Below, in pieces: positions 28,617 to 38,074 of a DNA stretch of 64,000 nucleotides. Position numbers and translations under genes: made by a program. Numbering within the stretch: position 1 is the first letter of the stretch; each line of letters opens with the position of its first letter. The notes beneath the pieces were generated by a model. It ran no database searches. It worked only from the letters and a program-made list of their open reading frames with translations, and was not told the origin of the DNA. Origin of the DNA: Streptomyces sp. 846.5 (GTDB lineage Bacteria; Actinomycetota; Actinomycetes; Streptomycetales; Streptomycetaceae); NCBI RefSeq assembly GCF_004365705.1, contig NZ_SOBN01000002.1, positions 1,240,001-1,304,000 on the forward strand, in the 5' to 3' direction.

Positions 28617-29795
28617 GTGAGCAAGTCTGTCGAGCTCGACCTCTCCGACGTCGACCACCGCGTGGGCAAGCCGGTCGGCGGCGGCCAGCTGTGGGATCCG
28701 TGCAGTTCCACCGACATCCGCCGCTGGGTGATGGCGATGGACTACCCCAACCCGCTGCACTGGGACGAGGAGTTCGCCCGCAACTCCAGGTTCGGCGGCC
28801 TCATCGCGCCGCAGTCGGTCGCGGTCGGCCTGGACTACGGGCACGGCGCCGCCCCCGCCTGCGTCGGTCACATCCCCAACAGCCACCTGATCTTCGGCGG
28901 CGAGGAGTGGTGGTTCTACGGCTGCCCGGTACGGGTCGGCGACCAGCTGTTCCAGGAACGCCGGTTCCACGACTACAAGGTGACCGAGACCAAATTCGCC
29001 GGGCCCACCATGTTCGCCCGCGGCGACACCACCCACACCAACCAGCACGGCACCCTGGTGGCCCGCGAGCGGTCGACCGCGATCCGCTACCTCTCCGCCG
29101 AGGCCGAGAAGCGCGGCATGTACGAGAGCCAGCTCGGCGCGGTGAAGCAGTGGACCGAGGCCGAGCTGGTCGAGCTGGAGCAGCTGCGCCGCGACTGGCT
29201 GATGTCGAACCGGACGGGCGTCTCACCGCGCTTCGAGGAGGTGAAGGTCGGCGACCGGCTGCCGCGCCGCGTCCTCGGCCCGCACAGCATCGCCAGCTTC
29301 ACCACCGAGTACCGCGCCTTCGTCTTCAACATCTGGGGCACCTTCCGCTGGGTCTCCCCGCCCGGGGTCGAGGACCCCTGGGTCTACCAGGACCCGGGCT
29401 GGACGGAGGGGTTCGCCTTCGACGAGGAGGACGCCAGGATCGACCCGCGCAAGCGCGACGGACTGTACGTGGGCCCCTCCCGCGGCCATATCGACGCCGC
29501 AAAGGCGGGCCAGGTCGGCATGGCGCGGGCCTACGGCTACGGCGCCACCATGGGCGCCTGGTGCACCGACTACCTGGCCTACTGGGCCGGCCACGACGGC
29601 ATGGTGCGCCACTCCAAGTCCAGCTTCCGCGGGCCCGCCTTCGAGGGCGACGCCACCTACTTCGACGCCGAGATCGTCGGCAAGGAGCAGGAGTCGGCCT
29701 GGGGCGTGCCGCTGGTCCAGGTGAAGCTGCGGCTCACCAACCAGAACGGCGACGTGGTGGTGGACTGCACCGCCGAGGTCGAGCTGCCGCTCTAG
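28617..29795 (+). CDS. FAS1-like/MaoC-type dehydratase domain protein
   Basis: The 392-residue protein starts at a GTG with AGGAG seven bases upstream, 12 bases after the previous stop. The N-terminal half resembles the FAS1-like dehydratase (MaoC N-terminal) domain (DIRRWVMAMDYPNPLHWDEEFARNS, GGLIAPQS), and the C-terminal half is a second hot-dog-like unit (FEEVKVGDRLP, SFTTEYRAFVF, FRGPAFEGDATYFDAEIVGK). Such proteins hydrate or dehydrate 3-hydroxyacyl-CoA or enoyl-CoA. The substrate is unknown; the neighbours imply CoA thioesters. Confidence 0.8.
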   Translation: MSKSVELDLSDVDHRVGKPVGGGQLWDPCSSTDIRRWVMAMDYPNPLHWDEEFARNSRFGGLIAPQSVAVGLDYGHGAAPACVGHIPNSHLIFGGEEWWFYGCPVRVGDQLFQERRFHDYKVTETKFAGPTMFARGDTTHTNQHGTLVARERSTAIRYLSAEAEKRGMYESQLGAVKQWTEAELVELEQLRRDWLMSNRTGVSPRFEEVKVGDRLPRRVLGPHSIASFTTEYRAFVFNIWGTFRWVSPPGVEDPWVYQDPGWTEGFAFDEEDARIDPRKRDGLYVGPSRGHIDAAKAGQVGMARAYGYGATMGAWCTDYLAYWAGHDGMVRHSKSSFRGPAFEGDATYFDAEIVGKEQESAWGVPLVQVKLRLTNQNGDVVVDCTAEVELPL

Positions 29796-29824
29796 TCCGT
29801 CCGGAGACCACAAGGAGGTGGGCG

Positions 29825-31522
29825 ATGGGCTCCAAGTCCGCAGGACTGTCCCTCTCGCTGGTGTCGGGCCCGCCGCTGAGCTCCGAACCGGGCCTCGGGG
29901 CGCTGACGCTGCCCGGCTTCCTGCGCGAGGTGACGGCGCTGTACGGCGAGCGCGAGGCGCTGGTGCTGCACACGGCCGACGGCGTCACCCGCTGGACCTA
30001 CGCCGAGCTGTGGGAGCGCTCGATCGAGGTGGCCCGCGCGCTGCGTGCGGGCGGCCTGGGCCGTGGCGGCCGGGTGGGCGTGCTGATGACCAACCGCCCG
30101 GAATGGGTCGCGGCAGTGTTCGGCACCCTGCTCGCCGGAGGTGTGGCGGTCACCCTGAGCACCTTCTCCACCCCGCCCGAGCTGGACTACATGCTGCAGT
30201 CCTCCGGCGTCTCGGTGCTGCTGTTCGAGCGCCGGGTGCTGAAAAAGGACTTCGCCGCCGTGCTGACGGAGTTGGAGCCCGAAATCGGCAAGGCCGCCCC
30301 CGGCACGCTCCAGTCGCTGCGGTTCCCCTTCCTGCGCCGCCTCGCCGTGCTCGGTGAGCCGGTCCCGGACGGCGCGGTGGACCCCTGGGAGGTGTTCCTG
30401 GCGCGCGGTCGGCAGCAGCCGCGCGAGCTGGTCGAGGCGACGGCCGCGGCGGTGCAGCCCAGCGATCCGGCGGTGCTCTTCTTCTCGTCCGGCTCCACCA
30501 GCAGGCCGAAGGGAATCCTGAGCGCGCACCGCGCCGTCGCCGTCCAAATGTGGCGTTGCCGGCGGATGTACGGCTTCGGTCCCCAGGACCGGGTCCGCTG
30601 CTGGACGGCCAACGGCCTGTTCTGGTCCGGCAACTTCGCCATGGCCCTCGGCGCCACCCTCGCCGCCGGCGGCGCCGTGGTGCTGCAGCCCACCTTCAAC
30701 GCCGCCGAGGCGCTGGAGCTCATGCAGGCGGAGCGGGTGAACTTCCCGTTCGCCTGGCCGCACCAGTGGGCGCAGCTCGAAGGCGCGGCCCCATGGGTCG
30801 AAGTGGATCTGAGCAGTATGCGCTTCGTGGACTTCAACACCCCGATCGCGGGCCACCCCACGGTGTCGGCGAAGTGGTCCGAACCCGGCCACGCCTACGG
30901 CAACACCGAGACCTTCACCATCACCACCAGCTTCCCGGCCAACACCCCGCCCGAGGTGCACGGAGGGAGCAGCGGCAAGGCGCTGCCGGGGGTGACCGTC
31001 CGGATCGTCGACCCGCTCACCGGCGCCGTCGTCCCACGGCGCGAACGCGGCGAGATCTGCGTGAAGGGCCCCACCCTGATGCTGGGCTACCTCGGCACGC
31101 CACTGGACGAGACGCTCGACGCCGAGGGCTTCTTCCGCACCGGGGACGGCGGTTATCTGGACGACGTCGGCCGGCTCTACTGGGAGGGCCGGCTGACCGA
31201 CATCATCAAGACGGGCGGTGCGAACGTCTCGCCGCTGGAGGTGGACGAGGCCCTGGCCGGCTTCCCCGGCGTCAGGGTGGCGCAGACCGTCGGTGTGCCG
31301 CACGAGACACTCGGCGAGGTCGTCGTCGCCTGTATCGTGCCGCACGAGGGCGCGAGCCTGGCGGCCGAGACGATCCGCGCCTTCCTGCGAGAACGGCTGG
31401 CGAGCTACAAGGTGCCCCGCCATGTGCTGTTCTTCCGTGAGGACGAGATCGCACTCACCGGCAATGCGAAGATCAAGGCCGGTGACCTCCGGCAACTGGC
31501 CGCGGAGCGCCTGAAGAACTAG
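29825..31522 (+). CDS. Acyl-CoA synthetase (AMP-binding)
   Basis: The 565-residue adenylate-forming ligase has a strong AAGGAGGT ribosome site seven bases before the ATG at 29825. Core motifs are the P-loop FFSSGSTSRPKG, the A5 motif GNTETFTIT, A7-A8 FRTGDGGYLDDVGRLYWEGRLTDIIKTGG and the C-terminal lysine segment LTGNAKIKAGDLR. It activates a carboxylic acid to its CoA thioester. It is the third gene of the operon and presumably supplies the substrate of the dehydratase-like and reductase proteins. Confidence 0.92.
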   Translation: MGSKSAGLSLSLVSGPPLSSEPGLGALTLPGFLREVTALYGEREALVLHTADGVTRWTYAELWERSIEVARALRAGGLGRGGRVGVLMTNRPEWVAAVFGTLLAGGVAVTLSTFSTPPELDYMLQSSGVSVLLFERRVLKKDFAAVLTELEPEIGKAAPGTLQSLRFPFLRRLAVLGEPVPDGAVDPWEVFLARGRQQPRELVEATAAAVQPSDPAVLFFSSGSTSRPKGILSAHRAVAVQMWRCRRMYGFGPQDRVRCWTANGLFWSGNFAMALGATLAAGGAVVLQPTFNAAEALELMQAERVNFPFAWPHQWAQLEGAAPWVEVDLSSMRFVDFNTPIAGHPTVSAKWSEPGHAYGNTETFTITTSFPANTPPEVHGGSSGKALPGVTVRIVDPLTGAVVPRRERGEICVKGPTLMLGYLGTPLDETLDAEGFFRTGDGGYLDDVGRLYWEGRLTDIIKTGGANVSPLEVDEALAGFPGVRVAQTVGVPHETLGEVVVACIVPHEGASLAAETIRAFLRERLASYKVPRHVLFFREDEIALTGNAKIKAGDLRQLAAERLKN

Positions 31523-31553
31523 AGCGACTGAAGAAGTAGGCAGAGGGAGCCGT

Positions 31554-32498
31554 ATGTCCGTTCTGGCAAGGCCCGCGGTCGCCGCCCTGGCCGCGAAAGG
31601 GTTTCAGCGTCTGGTCCTGTTGAGCGAGCGCCGCAGCTCGCCGGTGCGCTTCCCGGAGTACCCGCGGAACACGCGCGAGATCTCCATCCCGACGTCGTTC
31701 GGACCCGCGCGGGCCGTGGTGTACTCACCCGCAGCACCTGCATCCCCCGCTTCACCCGCGAACGGCGAGCAGCCGCCCGCGGTGCACGTCAACTTCCACG
31801 GCGGCGGCTTCGTCCTGTCGATGACCGAGCTCGACGACCCGCTCTGCCGGTACCTCGCCGCCGAGGCGGGAGTGGTCGTGGTCAATGTGGACTACGTCGT
31901 CGCCCCGCAGCACAAGTTCCCCGAACCGCCCCACCAGGCCTTCGAGGTGGTGCGCTGGGTGGCCGAGCACGGCGCCGAGAACGGCTGGGACGGCACCCGG
32001 CTCTCCATCGGCGGCCAGAGCGCCGGCGGAGGCCTCGCCGCGGCCGTGGCGCGTCAGGCCCTGGAGCAGGGCGGCCCCGCCATCGCCCTCCAGGTCCTGC
32101 ACTACCCGCCGCTCGACCTCGCCACCGGCTTCAAGGACAAGGGCACGCCGATCAAGGGGTCGGAACTGCGGCCCTGGATGGCCGAGATGTTCAACAGCTC
32201 CTACGTACCGGATCCGCAGGACCGGACCGACCGGCTGGTCTCCCCCGGGAACCCGGCGGACACCGCCGACCTCACCGGGATAGCCCCGGCCCTGGTCATC
32301 ACGGCCCAGTTCGACCTCCTCCGCGGCGAGGCGGAGCGCTACGCCGAGCGGCTCCGCACCGCCAAGGCGCTGGTCGAACTCCATGACGTGACCGGGGCCG
32401 ACCACGGCTACGACGTCAGGGACGACGAGAAGGCCAGGGAGGTCTACGGTTTGATCGCCGCCCGGATTCGTCAGGCCGCCCAGGGCGAGGCGGTCTGA
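31554..32498 (+). CDS. HSL-family alpha/beta hydrolase (esterase)
   Basis: The 314-residue cytoplasmic esterase has the oxyanion-hole motif HGGGF, the nucleophile elbow GGQSAGG (Ser in GQSAG), an acid residue in QFDLLRGEAE and the catalytic His in GADHGYD, so the triad is complete. This is the hormone-sensitive-lipase type that cleaves short acyl esters. A Pro-Ala-Ser repeat (PASPASPA) near residue 62 is unusual. GAGGGAGC precedes the ATG, and it is the last gene of the operon. Confidence 0.9.
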   Translation: MSVLARPAVAALAAKGFQRLVLLSERRSSPVRFPEYPRNTREISIPTSFGPARAVVYSPAAPASPASPANGEQPPAVHVNFHGGGFVLSMTELDDPLCRYLAAEAGVVVVNVDYVVAPQHKFPEPPHQAFEVVRWVAEHGAENGWDGTRLSIGGQSAGGGLAAAVARQALEQGGPAIALQVLHYPPLDLATGFKDKGTPIKGSELRPWMAEMFNSSYVPDPQDRTDRLVSPGNPADTADLTGIAPALVITAQFDLLRGEAERYAERLRTAKALVELHDVTGADHGYDVRDDEKAREVYGLIAARIRQAAQGEAV

Positions 32499-32516
32499 CG
32501 CGCCGAGCGGGAGGCT

Positions 32517-32578
32517 ACCCGGCGCTCACGGCGGCGACCGCGCGGGAGAAGGCCCCGCCGTAGTCCTCGGTCGAGGAC
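32517..32578 (-). pseudogene. Orphan C-terminal coding remnant
   Basis: Reading leftward, a short frame encodes MSSTEDYGGAFSRAVAAVSAG and a stop, with protein-like composition but no promoter, ribosome site or preceding gene. It could be the tail of a deleted gene. The family is not recognised, and it may equally be chance. Confidence 0.25.
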
Positions 32579-32636
32579 ATGGGCAGGTTGCGCACTCCAG
32601 GGGCGCAAGGCTGTACCGATTCAGAGCGACAAAGCG

Positions 32637-32675
32637 GTTGGCGCGACACCGGGTTGATGGTGGTGTCGCGCCAAC
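32637..32675. terminator. Strong bidirectional terminator hairpin
   Basis: GTTGGCGCGACACC (32637-32650) and its exact complement GGTGTCGCGCCAAC (32662-32675) form a perfect 14-bp stem with an 11-base loop. It lies between the convergent esterase gene and pntB, 24 bases past the pntB stop, and would serve both. Confidence 0.85.
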
Positions 32676-32698
32676 TGCTCGTTGCTGCAGGAAAGCCG

Positions 32699-34138
32699 TC
32701 AGACGAAGGCGGGGGCGGGCCGCACCGCGGCCAGCGCGCCGACGATCTCGTCGACCATGGTCTTGGCGTCGCCGAAGAGCATGGCGGCGTTCTCGCGGAA
32801 GAAGAGCGGGTTCTGCACCCCCGCGTAGCCGCTGGCCATCGAGCGCTTGAAGACCACGACGTTCGCTGCCTCCCAGACCCGCAGCACCGGCATGCCGGCG
32901 ATCGGGCTGTCCGGGTCCTCGTAGGCGGCCGGGTTGACGGTGTCGTTGGCGCCGATGACCAGGACGACGTCGGTGTCCGCGAAGTCGTCGTTGATCTCGT
33001 CCATCTCCAGCACGATGTCGTAGGGCAGCTTCGCCTCGGCCAGCAGCACGTTCATATGGCCCGGCAGCCGGCCGGCCACCGGGTGGATACCGAACCGCAC
33101 GTCGACACCCCGCTCGCGCAGCAGCCGGGTGAGCTCGGCGACCGGGTACTGCGCCTGGGCCACCGCCATGCCGTAGCCGGGCGTGATCACCACCCGGGCG
33201 GCGCCGGCCAGCAGTTCGGCGGTCTCCTCCGCGGAGGTCTCCCGGTGCACACCCTGCTCGCCGTCGTCGGCGCCCTTGGGCGCCTCGATGCCGAAGCCCC
33301 CGGCGATGACGGAGAAGAAGGAGCGGTTCATCGCCGCGCACATGATGTAGGACAGGTAGGCGCCCGAGGAGCCGACCAGCGCGCCGGTGACGATGAGCAG
33401 GTCGTTGTTGAGCAGGAAGCCGCTCGCGGCCGCCGCCCAGCCGGAGTAGCTGTTGAGCATCGAGACCACGACCGGCATGTCGCCGCCGCCGATCGAGGCG
33501 ACCAGGTGCCAGCCGAAGAGCAGCGCGATCGCGGTCACGGCGATGATCGGCCACAGACCGGGGTGGACCACGAACAGGACGGTCAGGGCCGCGAAGGCGA
33601 TCAGCGCGACCAGGTTGAGGATGTTCTTCCCGGGCAGCACCAGCGGCGCGGACTTGATCCTCGCGCTCAGCTTCAGGTTGGCGACGATCGAGCCGGTGAA
33701 GGTCACTGCGCCGATGAAGATGCCGATGAGCACCTCGGCGTGGTGGATGTGCAGCAGGGAGCCGGTGAAGCCGCCGAGGCCGTTGCGTTCCACCTCGATG
33801 TAGGAGGCCCAGCCGACCAGTACGGCGGCGAGGCCCACGAACGAGTGCAGCAGGGCGATGAGTTCGGGCATGCCGGTCATCTGCACGATCCGGGCGCGCC
33901 ACAGGCCGATGGCGCCGCCGATGACGATCGCGACGCCCAGCACCAGCAGGGTGGTCCCGCGCACCGAACTGTCGTGGACGGTCAGGACGATGGTGGCGGC
34001 GAGGGCGACGACCATGCCGACCACGCCGTAGGTCCAGCCCTGCCGGGCCGTTTCGTGCTTGCTCAGGCCAGCGAGGGAGAGGATGAAGAGCAGGGCGGCG
34101 ACAAGGTACGCCGCTGTGGCGATCGAGGCTGCAGACAC
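32699..34138 (-). CDS. pntB: NAD(P) transhydrogenase subunit beta
   Basis: The 479-residue membrane protein carries about nine helices in its N-terminal 260 residues (domain II) and the NADP(H)-binding domain III at the C-terminus, with [21 protein letters not shown] ([10 protein letters not shown] is the NADP-binding loop), [14 protein letters not shown] and [18 protein letters not shown]. It couples hydride transfer between NADH and NADP to proton translocation. It starts at a GTG one base after the pntA stop, so translation is probably coupled. Confidence 0.95.
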   Translation of the reverse strand: MSAASIATAAYLVAALLFILSLAGLSKHETARQGWTYGVVGMVVALAATIVLTVHDSSVRGTTLLVLGVAIVIGGAIGLWRARIVQMTGMPELIALLHSFVGLAAVLVGWASYIEVERNGLGGFTGSLLHIHHAEVLIGIFIGAVTFTGSIVANLKLSARIKSAPLVLPGKNILNLVALIAFAALTVLFVVHPGLWPIIAVTAIALLFGWHLVASIGGGDMPVVVSMLNSYSGWAAAASGFLLNNDLLIVTGALVGSSGAYLSYIMCAAMNRSFFSVIAGGFGIEAPKGADDGEQGVHRETSAEETAELLAGAARVVITPGYGMAVAQAQYPVAELTRLLRERGVDVRFGIHPVAGRLPGHMNVLLAEAKLPYDIVLEMDEINDDFADTDVVLVIGANDTVNPAAYEDPDSPIAGMPVLRVWEAANVVVFKRSMASGYAGVQNPLFFRENAAMLFGDAKTMVDEIVGALAAVRPAPAFV

Positions 34139-34139
34139 G

Positions 34140-35693
34140 TCAGTTCCCCTTGCTGAACATGGCGAGCATGCGGCGGGTCACCGCGAAGCCGCCGAAGATG
34201 TTGATGGATGCGAGCAGGGTCGCGATCCCGGCCAGCGCCTGGATCGAGTGCACCCCGAGCCCGACCTGGACCAGCGCGCCGACGACGATGACCCCGGAGA
34301 TGGCGTTGGTGACGCTCATCAGCGGTGTGTGCAGCGCATGGTGGACCTTGCCGATGACGTAGTAGCCGATGACGATCGCCAGGGTGAGGACGGTGAAGTC
34401 CTGCGGGATGGGCGCCGGGGCGAACGCGATCACCAGCCAGAGCAGGGCGATCCCGGTGAGGACCAGCGCGAGCTTCGCGGCGGCCGTCAGCGGCTGCTTC
34501 TTCTCCGGCTTCGCCTGCGCCGCCACGACCGGTGCCACTGCCGGGGCCGCGCTGACCTGGACCGGCGGCGGAGGCCACAGCTTCTCGCCCCGCCCGGACC
34601 CGGTGGCGCGGACCACCGTGATGCCGCGCTGGACGACGTCGTCCAGGTCCAGGACGACCTGGCCGTCCTTGCCCGGGGTGAGCAGCTTGAGCAGGTTGAC
34701 CAGGTTGGTGCCGTACAACTGACTGGCCTGGGTGGGCAGTCGGCCAGCCAGGTCGGTGTAGCCGAGGATGGTCACGCCGTTGTCGGTGACGACCTTCTCA
34801 CCGGCGACGCTGCCCTCGACGTTGCCGCCCATGCCGGCCGCCATGTCGACGATCACCGACCCGGCCCTCATCGAGGCGACGTCGGCGGCCGTGATCAGTC
34901 TGGGCGCCGGGCGCCCGGGGATCAGCGCGGTGGTGATGATGATGTCGACGTCGGCGGCCTGGTCGGAGTAGAGCTTGGCTGCCGCCTCGTTGTAGCGGTC
35001 CGAGGTGGCCTTGGCGTAGCCGTCGCCGCTCTGCTCGGCCTGCTCCTCGACGACGACCGGGAGGAACTCCCCGCCCAGCGACTTCACCTGGTCGGCGACC
35101 TCGGGGCGCGGGTCGGTGGCGCGCACGATCGCGCCGAGGCTGGAGGCGGCGCCGATCGCGGCCAGGCCGGCCACCCCCGCGCCGGCGACCAGCACCTTCG
35201 CCGGCGGCACCTTGCCGGCCGCGGTCACCTGGCCGGTGAAGAAGCGGCCGAACTCATGGGCGGTCTCGACCACCGCCCGGTAGCCGGCGATGTTGGCCAT
35301 GCTCGACAGGACGTCGAGGGACTGGGCCCGGCTGATGCGCGGCACGGCGTCCATGGCCAGTACGGTGATGTCCCGTTCGGCCAGGGCGTCCACCAGTTCG
35401 GGGTTGAGCGCCGGGGCCAGCGTCGAGACCAGGTAGGCCCCGTCCTTGGGCCTGCCGACGTCGTCGGGCGCGGGGCCGTTGACCCGCAGGACGACGTCCG
35501 CGTCCCAGGCGTCCTCCGCGGTGCCGATGGTGGCCCCGGCGTCCTTGTAGCTCGCGTCGGTGAAGGCGGAGAGCTCACCGGCCCCGGCCTCGATCACCAG
35601 GTCGTAGCCGAGGGCGATGAGCTGTCGGACGGTCGCGGGCGTCGCGGCCACGCGGGTCTCGCCGACGGGCTCGCGGGTCACTCCTATGAGCAT
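34140..35693 (-). CDS. pntA: NAD(P) transhydrogenase subunit alpha
   Basis: The 517-residue protein has the NAD(H)-binding domain I ([64 protein letters not shown]) followed by a linker and four hydrophobic helices at 415-510, so alpha1 and alpha2 are fused as in E. coli. The ATG at 35693 has AAGGAG nine bases upstream. Upstream lies the end of the nested IS605 element, only about 120 bp from the start, so the native promoter may be partly displaced. Confidence 0.95.
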   Translation of the reverse strand: MLIGVTREPVGETRVAATPATVRQLIALGYDLVIEAGAGELSAFTDASYKDAGATIGTAEDAWDADVVLRVNGPAPDDVGRPKDGAYLVSTLAPALNPELVDALAERDITVLAMDAVPRISRAQSLDVLSSMANIAGYRAVVETAHEFGRFFTGQVTAAGKVPPAKVLVAGAGVAGLAAIGAASSLGAIVRATDPRPEVADQVKSLGGEFLPVVVEEQAEQSGDGYAKATSDRYNEAAAKLYSDQAADVDIIITTALIPGRPAPRLITAADVASMRAGSVIVDMAAGMGGNVEGSVAGEKVVTDNGVTILGYTDLAGRLPTQASQLYGTNLVNLLKLLTPGKDGQVVLDLDDVVQRGITVVRATGSGRGEKLWPPPPVQVSAAPAVAPVVAAQAKPEKKQPLTAAAKLALVLTGIALLWLVIAFAPAPIPQDFTVLTLAIVIGYYVIGKVHHALHTPLMSVTNAISGVIVVGALVQVGLGVHSIQALAGIATLLASINIFGGFAVTRRMLAMFSKGN

Positions 35694-35833
35694 GGGAAGG
35701 ACTCCTTCTGAACATGGACCTCTGGGTGCGGATGGGGATACGGCAAAGGTCCGACGCCGGCCCGGTGCCCCGGGCCGGTGCCAGACCTTGTTCAGGCGCG
35801 AACAGTAGCGGATCATTGACATCCTCTCCGCCC

Positions 35834-37631
35834 TAAAGGATTCCGTTGGCGGATTCGGTGAACGCTGTCAACGATCTTCATGTTCGGGGCAGTCTGGTGG
35901 GGACCGGTTCCGTCTCGCGGGGAAGCAAGGAGGACGCCGCTATGTCACTGCGCCCTGTTGCCGCCCCACCCGTCCCCTCAGCTACCGCGCGGATCGCACG
36001 GGCCGCGTTCCGCAGGGGCTGTCTGGCCATGCGGGTCCGTGACGAACTCGGACCGCTGTTCGAGGACGAGCAGTTCGCTGCGGCCTTCCCCGCCAGGGGA
36101 GGACCGGCCCTGTCGCCGGGGCAACTGGCGATGGTCTCGGTGCTGCAGTTCACCGAGGGGCTGACGGACCGGCAGGCGGCGGACGCCGTGCGCGGGCGGA
36201 TCGACTTCAAGTACGCGCTGGGGCTGGAACTGGATGATCCAGGCTTCGACTTCTCGGTCCTGTCTGAGTTCCGTGACCGGCTGCTCGCGCACGGCCTGGA
36301 GGAGTTGGTCCTCGAGCGGCTGCTTGAGCGCGTGTCGGAGCTGGGGCTGCTGCGGGCGGGTGGACGCCAGCGCACCGATTCCACGCACGTGCTCGCGGCG
36401 GTACGCGAGTTGAACCGGATGGAGTTCGTCGGCGAAACCTTGCGTGCCGCGCTGGAGGTGCTGGCCGCAGCGGTGCCCGAGTGGCTGAGCCAGGTCGCTG
36501 AGTCGCAGTGGTTCCAGCGTTATGGCGCCCGAGCCGATGCCTACCGGATGCCCAAGGGTGAGGACAGCCGCCAGCGATGGGCGCAGGCCGTGGGCCGGGA
36601 CGGATTTGCGCTGCTGGAGGCCGTCTACGCGCTCGACGCCCCCGGCTGGCTGCGTCAGGTGCACGCGGTGCAGGTGTTACGAGTGGCGTGGATCCAGCAG
36701 TACCACCGCGACAACCAGGGGGTGCGCTGGCGGGAGGGAAAGGACCTTCCGCCGGGCAGGCAGCGACTGGCCAGCCCCTACGACCTGGACGCCCGCTACT
36801 CGGTCAAACGCGGTTCGGGCTGGACCGGCTTCAAGGTCCACTTCTCCGAGACCTGCGAGCCCGACGCCCCGCATATGATCACGAACGTCTCCACCACCGA
36901 CGCCACCGTGGCGGACGCCGAGATGACCGAGCCGATCCACCAGCACCAGGCCGAGCGGGGTCTGCTGCCCGACGAGCACGCGGTCGACCAGGGCTACACC
37001 TCGGCAGCCCTCCTGCTCAGCTCCCGGCTGGAGTACGGGATCGACCTGCTCGGGCCGGTCGGGATGGACACCAGCGCACAGAAGCGCAATGCCGGCGGGT
37101 TCGACCAGGACGCCTTCACCGTCGACTGGCCCGCTCGTCGGGCCATCTGTCCCCAGGGAAAGCACAGCGTCAGCTGGTCCGATCAGCGCAAACCCAATGG
37201 CAACCCGATCACTCGGGTCCACTTCGCCGTCGAGGACTGTGCTGCGTGCCCGCTTAGGAAGGGGTGCACCACCGCAGCGAACCGCCAACACGGCCGGAGC
37301 CTGACACTGCTGCCCCAGCTCCAGCAGCAGGCACTCGACCAGCGCCGCAGCGAGCAGCAGACCGACGATTGGAAGCAACGCTACGCGGTCCGCGCGGGCG
37401 TGGAGAGAACCATCTCTCAGGCGGTCCGCATCACCCGGACACGCACCACTCCCTACATTGGCCTGCCCAAGACCCACCTCGGCCACATCTTCACCGCGGC
37501 CGCGCTCAACCTCGTCCGCCTGAACGCCTGGTGGACCGACACACCCATCGGCACCACCCGCACCAGCCACTTCGCCAGGCTCGGCCTCGAACTTGCCGCG
37601 TGACCCACGAATCCGCCAACGGAATCCTAAA
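35834..37631 (+). mobile_element. IS1182-family insertion sequence with TAAA target duplication
   Basis: The element spans 35838-37627 (1790 bp). Its ends are perfect 20-bp inverted repeats, GGATTCCGTTGGCGGATTCG at the left and its complement at 37608-37627, flanked by TAAA at 35834-35837 and 37628-37631. It contains one transposase gene. Excising the IS and one TAAA restores a hairpin of the host IS605 element with TAAA as its loop, so the target was exactly the tetraloop. Perfect repeats and an intact gene suggest a recent arrival. Confidence 0.93.
35942..37603 (+). CDS. IS1182-family transposase
   Basis: The 553-residue DDE transposase starts at the ATG at 35942, with GGAGG upstream. Catalytic candidates are the first Asp in QRTDSTHVLA, the second in AVDQGYTSA and the Glu in RAGVERTISQAVR; a Cys-rich segment (CAACPLRKGC) precedes the last motif. 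The frame is open further upstream, but that part overlaps the terminal repeat. The gene contains a TTA leucine codon (36677-36679), rare in streptomycetes and decoded by the bldA tRNA, so translation may depend on developmental stage. Confidence 0.93.
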   Translation: MSLRPVAAPPVPSATARIARAAFRRGCLAMRVRDELGPLFEDEQFAAAFPARGGPALSPGQLAMVSVLQFTEGLTDRQAADAVRGRIDFKYALGLELDDPGFDFSVLSEFRDRLLAHGLEELVLERLLERVSELGLLRAGGRQRTDSTHVLAAVRELNRMEFVGETLRAALEVLAAAVPEWLSQVAESQWFQRYGARADAYRMPKGEDSRQRWAQAVGRDGFALLEAVYALDAPGWLRQVHAVQVLRVAWIQQYHRDNQGVRWREGKDLPPGRQRLASPYDLDARYSVKRGSGWTGFKVHFSETCEPDAPHMITNVSTTDATVADAEMTEPIHQHQAERGLLPDEHAVDQGYTSAALLLSSRLEYGIDLLGPVGMDTSAQKRNAGGFDQDAFTVDWPARRAICPQGKHSVSWSDQRKPNGNPITRVHFAVEDCAACPLRKGCTTAANRQHGRSLTLLPQLQQQALDQRRSEQQTDDWKQRYAVRAGVERTISQAVRITRTRTTPYIGLPKTHLGHIFTAAALNLVRLNAWWTDTPIGTTRTSHFARLGLELAA

Positions 37632-38074
37632 GGGTGGAGATTCCCGCCTGGTCCGCCGTTGTCCGGCGTCCCTTCGGGTGGGTTCCTGCTTCGCCGCGCT
37701 GTGCCGGGACAAGTCCCGGTCTTACCCGCGCTCCACAGGCTGAGACCGCAAGTCCTGCGGCCTTGGCGACGTTGACCGCCGCGTTCACGTCCCGGTCAAG
37801 GACTGCCCCGCACGCTCCGCACGTCCATTCCCGGACGTTGAGGGGCTTGCGGCCGTCCTTGACCCCGCACTGCGAGCACACCTGAGAGGTCGGCTCGAAC
37901 CGTCCGATCCGTATGAAGGTGCGGCCCATCTTGATGGCCTTGTACTCCAGCATGGTGACGAATGCCGACCATCCGGCGTCGTGAACGGACTTGGCCATAC
38001 GCGTACGGGCGAGGCCCTTGACCGCCAGATCCTCAACGGCGACCGCTTGGTTCTCGCGGATCACCTTCGTTGAG
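37627..38074 (-). pseudogene. tnpB: TnpB, C-terminal fragment (IS605 family)
   Basis: This part encodes STKVIRENQAVAVEDLAVKGL (Glu of RuvC-II), the zinc-ribbon pair CSQCGVKDG and CGAC, and DRDVNAAVN (last Asp of RuvC). Its stop codon TAG overlaps the TAAA duplicated by the IS1182 copy and is unchanged by that insertion. Because the IS1380-like element interrupts the reading frame upstream, this fragment has no start of its own. It is separated from its N-terminal half by 1667 bp. Confidence 0.93.

Noticed and set aside
27621-32498. CoA-linked operon as part of a secondary-metabolite cluster
   Set aside because: No ketosynthase, peptide synthetase, terpene synthase or carrier protein is nearby.
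32637-32675. Perfect 14-bp inverted repeat considered as a mobile-element end
   Set aside because: There is no partner repeat or transposase; its place between convergent genes fits a terminator.
32526-33902. Alternative long minus-strand frame overlapping pntB
   Set aside because: Arg/Pro-rich shadow frame; the pntB frame has helices and the NADP-binding loop.
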